From Gallionella sp. (GTDB lineage: Bacteria > Pseudomonadota > Gammaproteobacteria > Burkholderiales > Gallionellaceae): DNA of 9,082 bases. The notes beneath the pieces are model-generated. The model was not told the origin of the DNA. It did not search any database and saw nothing but the letters and a program-made list of their open reading frames with translations. The position numbers were made by a program, and so were the translations under genes. The DNA lies in assembly GCA_004298605.1 (NCBI GenBank), contig SCPW01000313.1, positions 1 through 9,082 of the forward strand, written 5' to 3'. Below are positions 7,273-9,082 of the stretch, in pieces; positions within the stretch are counted from its first letter, which is position 1; each line of letters begins with the position of its first letter.

Positions 7273-7982
7273 ACGACCCGAAAATCATCATCGCGCTCGA
7301 TTACCCATCAGCCGCACCGGCGTTGGCGTTGGCCGACCAACTGCAACCCTCGCTGTGCCGTTTGAAAGTCGGCAAGGAATTGTTCACCGCCACCGGCCCG
7401 GCATTGCTGGAGCAACTGATGCGGCGCGGCTTCGAGATTTTTCTCGATCTGAAATTTCACGACATCCCCAACACCACCGCGCAAGCCTGCAAAGCCGCCG
7501 CCAGCCTGGGCGTGTGGATGGTCAATGTCCACGCGCTGGGCGGGCGCAAAATGCTGGAAGCGGCGCGCGAGGCGATTGCCGGTAGCACCCAGCAACCCAA
7601 GTTAATCGCCGTGACGATGCTCACCAGCATGGCGCAGGAAGACCTCGCCGACATCGGCATCAACGCGACGCCAGCCGAGATGGTATTGCGTCTGGCGACG
7701 CTGGCGCGCGATAGCGGGCTGGATGGCGTGGTGTGTTCCGCGCAGGAAGCCGCGCTGCTGCGCGGCCATTGCGGCACCGAGTTTTGCCTGGTCACACCGG
7801 GCATCCGCCCGGCGCAGGCCAGCCTCGATGACCAGCAGCGCGTGATGACACCGCAAGCCGCACTGCAAGCGGGCTCCAGCTATTTGGTGATCGGACGCCC
7901 GATCACCAAAGCGGCTGACCCGTTGCAGGCCTTGCTCGACATTAACAAAGAAATCGTAGGGGCGCGATTTATCGCGCCCTAA
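7269..7982 (+). CDS. pyrF: Orotidine 5'-phosphate decarboxylase
   Basis: This 237-residue TIM-barrel enzyme converts OMP to UMP, the last step of de novo pyrimidine synthesis. The catalytic network is complete: D11 in IALDYP, K33 in RLKVGKELF, and D60-x-K62-x-x-D65 in [12 protein letters not shown]. Phosphate-binding elements are VTPGIRP (175-181, R180) and IGRPIT (208-213, R210). Length and pattern match the bacterial short-type family. The start overlaps the lapB stop by 4 bp, and rfaE1 begins 29 bases downstream. The final eight residues, VGARFIAP (230-237), follow a normal family ending (ALLDINKEI) and are encoded entirely by an inverted repeat whose right arm supplies the TAA stop. They look like a repeat-derived addition and are unlikely to affect the active site. 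Confidence 0.97.
   Translation: MNDPKIIIALDYPSAAPALALADQLQPSLCRLKVGKELFTATGPALLEQLMRRGFEIFLDLKFHDIPNTTAQACKAAASLGVWMVNVHALGGRKMLEAAREAIAGSTQQPKLIAVTMLTSMAQEDLADIGINATPAEMVLRLATLARDSGLDGVVCSAQEAALLRGHCGTEFCLVTPGIRPAQASLDDQQRVMTPQAALQAGSSYLVIGRPITKAADPLQALLDINKEIVGARFIAP
7957..7981. repeat. REP-like inverted repeat overlapping the pyrF 3' end
   Basis: GGGCGCGAT (7960-7968) and ATCGCGCCC (7971-7979) are perfect inverse complements around TT. With one bulged G the pairing extends outward to TAGGG...CCCTA (7957-7981). Such GC-rich GGGCGCGAT/ATCGCGCCC palindromes resemble dispersed REP-like elements of bacterial genomes, though copies elsewhere cannot be seen here. It could form a stable hairpin in the mRNA between pyrF and rfaE1, protecting or attenuating it. 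No U-tract follows. Confidence 0.65.
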
Positions 7983-8011
7983 GACTCTTGCAATAGAATC
8001 GGAGACTCGGC

Positions 8012-8977
8012 GTGAGCGCATTGCCAAAATTTGAAAATGCAAAAGTATTGGTGGTCGGCGATGTGATGCTGGACCGTTACTGGTTCGGCGATGTCAACCG
8101 CATTTCGCCGGAAGCGCCGGTGCCGGTGCTCAAGGTCGAACGTATCGAAGAGCGCCCCGGCGGGGCGGCCAACGTGGCGCGCAACATTGCGGCGCTCGGC
8201 GGGCAGGCCACGCTGTTGTCGGTGGTCGGCGAAGATGAAGCGGGCGCTTGTTTGGAAAAGCTGCTCAACGAGTACAGCAATCTCACCACGCTGCTGCACC
8301 GCGACAACACCATCTCCACCATCATCAAATTGCGCGCCATCGCGCGGCACCAGCAGTTGCTGCGCATTGATTTTGAAACACCGCCCAGCCACGAAGTGCT
8401 GCACGCCGCGCTGGCGGATTTCCGCGCGCGGTTGCCGCTGGCGGATGTGGTGATCCTGTCCGATTACGGCAAAGGCGGGCTGGCGCATATCGGCGAGATG
8501 CTCCGCCTCGCGCGCGAAGCGGGCAAGCCGGTGCTGGTCGATCCCAAGGGCGACGATTACGCGCGCTATCGCGGCGCGACATTGCTCACGCCGAACCGCA
8601 GCGAATTCCGCGAAGTGGCGGGCAGTTGGAAAACCGAAGCCGAGCTCAACGCCAAAGCAGAAAAACTGCGTACCGAATTGGAGCTAGACGCGCTGCTGGT
8701 CACGCGCAGCGAAGAGGGCATGAGCTTGTATCGCGCCAACGAAGTGCTGCACGAGCCGACGCAGACCCGCGAAGTGTTCGACGTCAGCGGCGCGGGCGAC
8801 ACCGTGATCGCCACGCTGGCGGTGATGCTGGCGAGCGGCGCGGATTTGCCCGACGCGATGCGCATCGCTAACCGCGCGGCGGGCATCGTGGTGGGCAAGC
8901 TGGGGACGGCGGTGGTTAGCCGCGAGGAAATTTTACAAGACATTGGAGAAGGGGGAAGGGAGAAGGGAGAAGGGTAG
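8012..8977 (+). CDS. rfaE1: D-glycero-beta-D-manno-heptose-7-phosphate kinase
   Basis: This 321-residue PfkB/ribokinase-family enzyme phosphorylates heptose 7-phosphate at O-1 in ADP-heptose synthesis for the LPS inner core. PfkB signature 1 is at 47-63 (ERPGGAANVARNIAALG) and signature 2 at 257-270 (DVSGAGDTVIATLA) with catalytic base D263. The LVVGDVMLDRYWFGDVNRISPEAPVPV opening (13-39) is characteristic of HldE/HldA kinase domains. The protein stops after the kinase domain, so this is the separate kinase (RfaE1/HldA type), and the nucleotidyltransferase (RfaE2/HldC) must be encoded elsewhere, as is usual in betaproteobacteria. The start is GTG at 8012, preceded by GGAG (8001-8004) at 7-base spacing. 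The last residues (GEGGREKGEG) are encoded by a purine-rich heptamer repeat and look like an appended tail. hldD follows. Confidence 0.95.
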   Translation: MSALPKFENAKVLVVGDVMLDRYWFGDVNRISPEAPVPVLKVERIEERPGGAANVARNIAALGGQATLLSVVGEDEAGACLEKLLNEYSNLTTLLHRDNTISTIIKLRAIARHQQLLRIDFETPPSHEVLHAALADFRARLPLADVVILSDYGKGGLAHIGEMLRLAREAGKPVLVDPKGDDYARYRGATLLTPNRSEFREVAGSWKTEAELNAKAEKLRTELELDALLVTRSEEGMSLYRANEVLHEPTQTREVFDVSGAGDTVIATLAVMLASGADLPDAMRIANRAAGIVVGKLGTAVVSREEILQDIGEGGREKGEG

Positions 8978-9025
8978 GCGCGCATCGCTGGTTTTACCCT
9001 TCACCCTTCACCCTTATCCCTTCTC
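8946..9025. repeat. Inverted pair of heptamer tandem repeats between rfaE1 and hldD
   Basis: The left arm (8946-8976) is built of GGGAGAA-type heptamers. The right arm (8995-9025) is built of CCCTTCA-type heptamers. The two 31-base arms are inverse complements at 27 positions, separated by 18 bases (8977-8994), so the RNA or single strand could form a very long hairpin. The left arm encodes the tail of rfaE1 and includes the first two bases of its TAG stop. The right arm ends 16 bases before the hldD ATG. Tandem heptamers are prone to slippage, and the inverted layout suggests duplication and inversion or a dispersed repeat element. Confidence 0.75.
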
Positions 9026-9041
9026 AATTGGGGAGATTAAT

Positions 9042-9082
9042 ATGTATTACATCATCACCGGCGCCGCCGGGTTTATCGGTTC
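9042..9082 (+). CDS. hldD: ADP-L-glycero-D-manno-heptose 6-epimerase (start only)
   Basis: Only the first 13 codons lie in the window, reading MYYIITGAAGFIG, with the next codon (TC-) cut at the edge. This is the NAD(P)-binding Rossmann motif T-G-A-A-G-F-I-G that opens extended short-chain epimerases. A strong GGGGAG (9030-9035) sits six bases before the ATG. Directly after the heptose kinase gene, HldD (RfaD), which epimerises ADP-D,D-heptose to ADP-L,D-heptose, is by far the likeliest identity. The motif alone would also fit other nucleotide-sugar epimerases such as GalE. Confidence 0.8.
   Translation, partial: MYYIITGAAGFIG

Noticed and set aside
7957..7981. The palindrome after pyrF considered as an intrinsic terminator.
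   Set aside because: There is no T-run after the right arm, the tight loop is only two bases unless the inner pairs open, and rfaE1 follows closely in the same direction.
8946..9025. The heptamer arrays considered as a CRISPR array.
   Set aside because: The units are only 7 bp, contiguous and without spacers, and no cas genes are nearby.

Overview
The window looks like chromosomal housekeeping DNA from a betaproteobacterium, most likely in or near the Nitrosomonadales/Gallionellaceae. This rests on remembered protein features and gene order, with no search run: an in-frame AroA-Cmk fusion, a betaproteobacterial-type S1 N-terminus, separate heptose kinase and nucleotidyltransferase enzymes (only the kinase domain is here), and the order aroA-cmk / rpsA / ihfB / lapA / lapB / pyrF / rfaE1 / hldD. 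Base composition is moderately GC-rich and looks even across the window. I see no phage, IS element, CRISPR array, tRNA or rRNA.

Layout. On the minus strand, positions 1-1247 hold a small two-gene signalling operon. It encodes a 107-residue protein resembling the N-terminal domain of HD-GYP proteins (924-1247) and, overlapping it by 4 bp, an HDOD-domain protein (73-927). A third gene may begin at 59 and run out of the window. A 217-bp divergent intergenic region follows. The plus strand then carries aroA-cmk (1465-3456), rpsA (3528-5243) and ihfB (5259-5546). Next is a 239-bp structured intergenic region with a short tandem duplication, a perfect 9-bp hairpin and a good intrinsic terminator. 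After it come lapA (5786-6061), lapB (6097-7272), pyrF (7269-7982), rfaE1 (8012-8977) and the first 13 codons of hldD (9042 to the edge).

How the genes fit together. AroA makes EPSP for aromatic amino acids. Cmk phosphorylates (d)CMP, and PyrF makes UMP, the precursor of the CTP used for CMP-Kdo. RpsA and IHF-beta serve translation and nucleoid architecture/transcription. LapA and LapB belong to the envelope system that tunes LpxC and lipid A synthesis. RfaE1 and HldD act in ADP-heptose synthesis for the LPS inner core. The right half is therefore an LPS/nucleotide supply block with translational coupling at lapB-pyrF.

I do not find a convincing undescribed system. The observations most worth checking are regulatory and repeat-related. 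They are a well-placed internal Shine-Dalgarno plus GTG at the AroA/Cmk junction, a promoter plus hairpin/U-tract leader before rpsA, alternative pairing in the ihfB-lapA gap, and two consecutive genes (pyrF, rfaE1) whose last codons lie inside inverted repeats. The stand-alone HD-GYP-type N-domain coupled to an HDOD protein with a degenerate HD motif is also worth a look.
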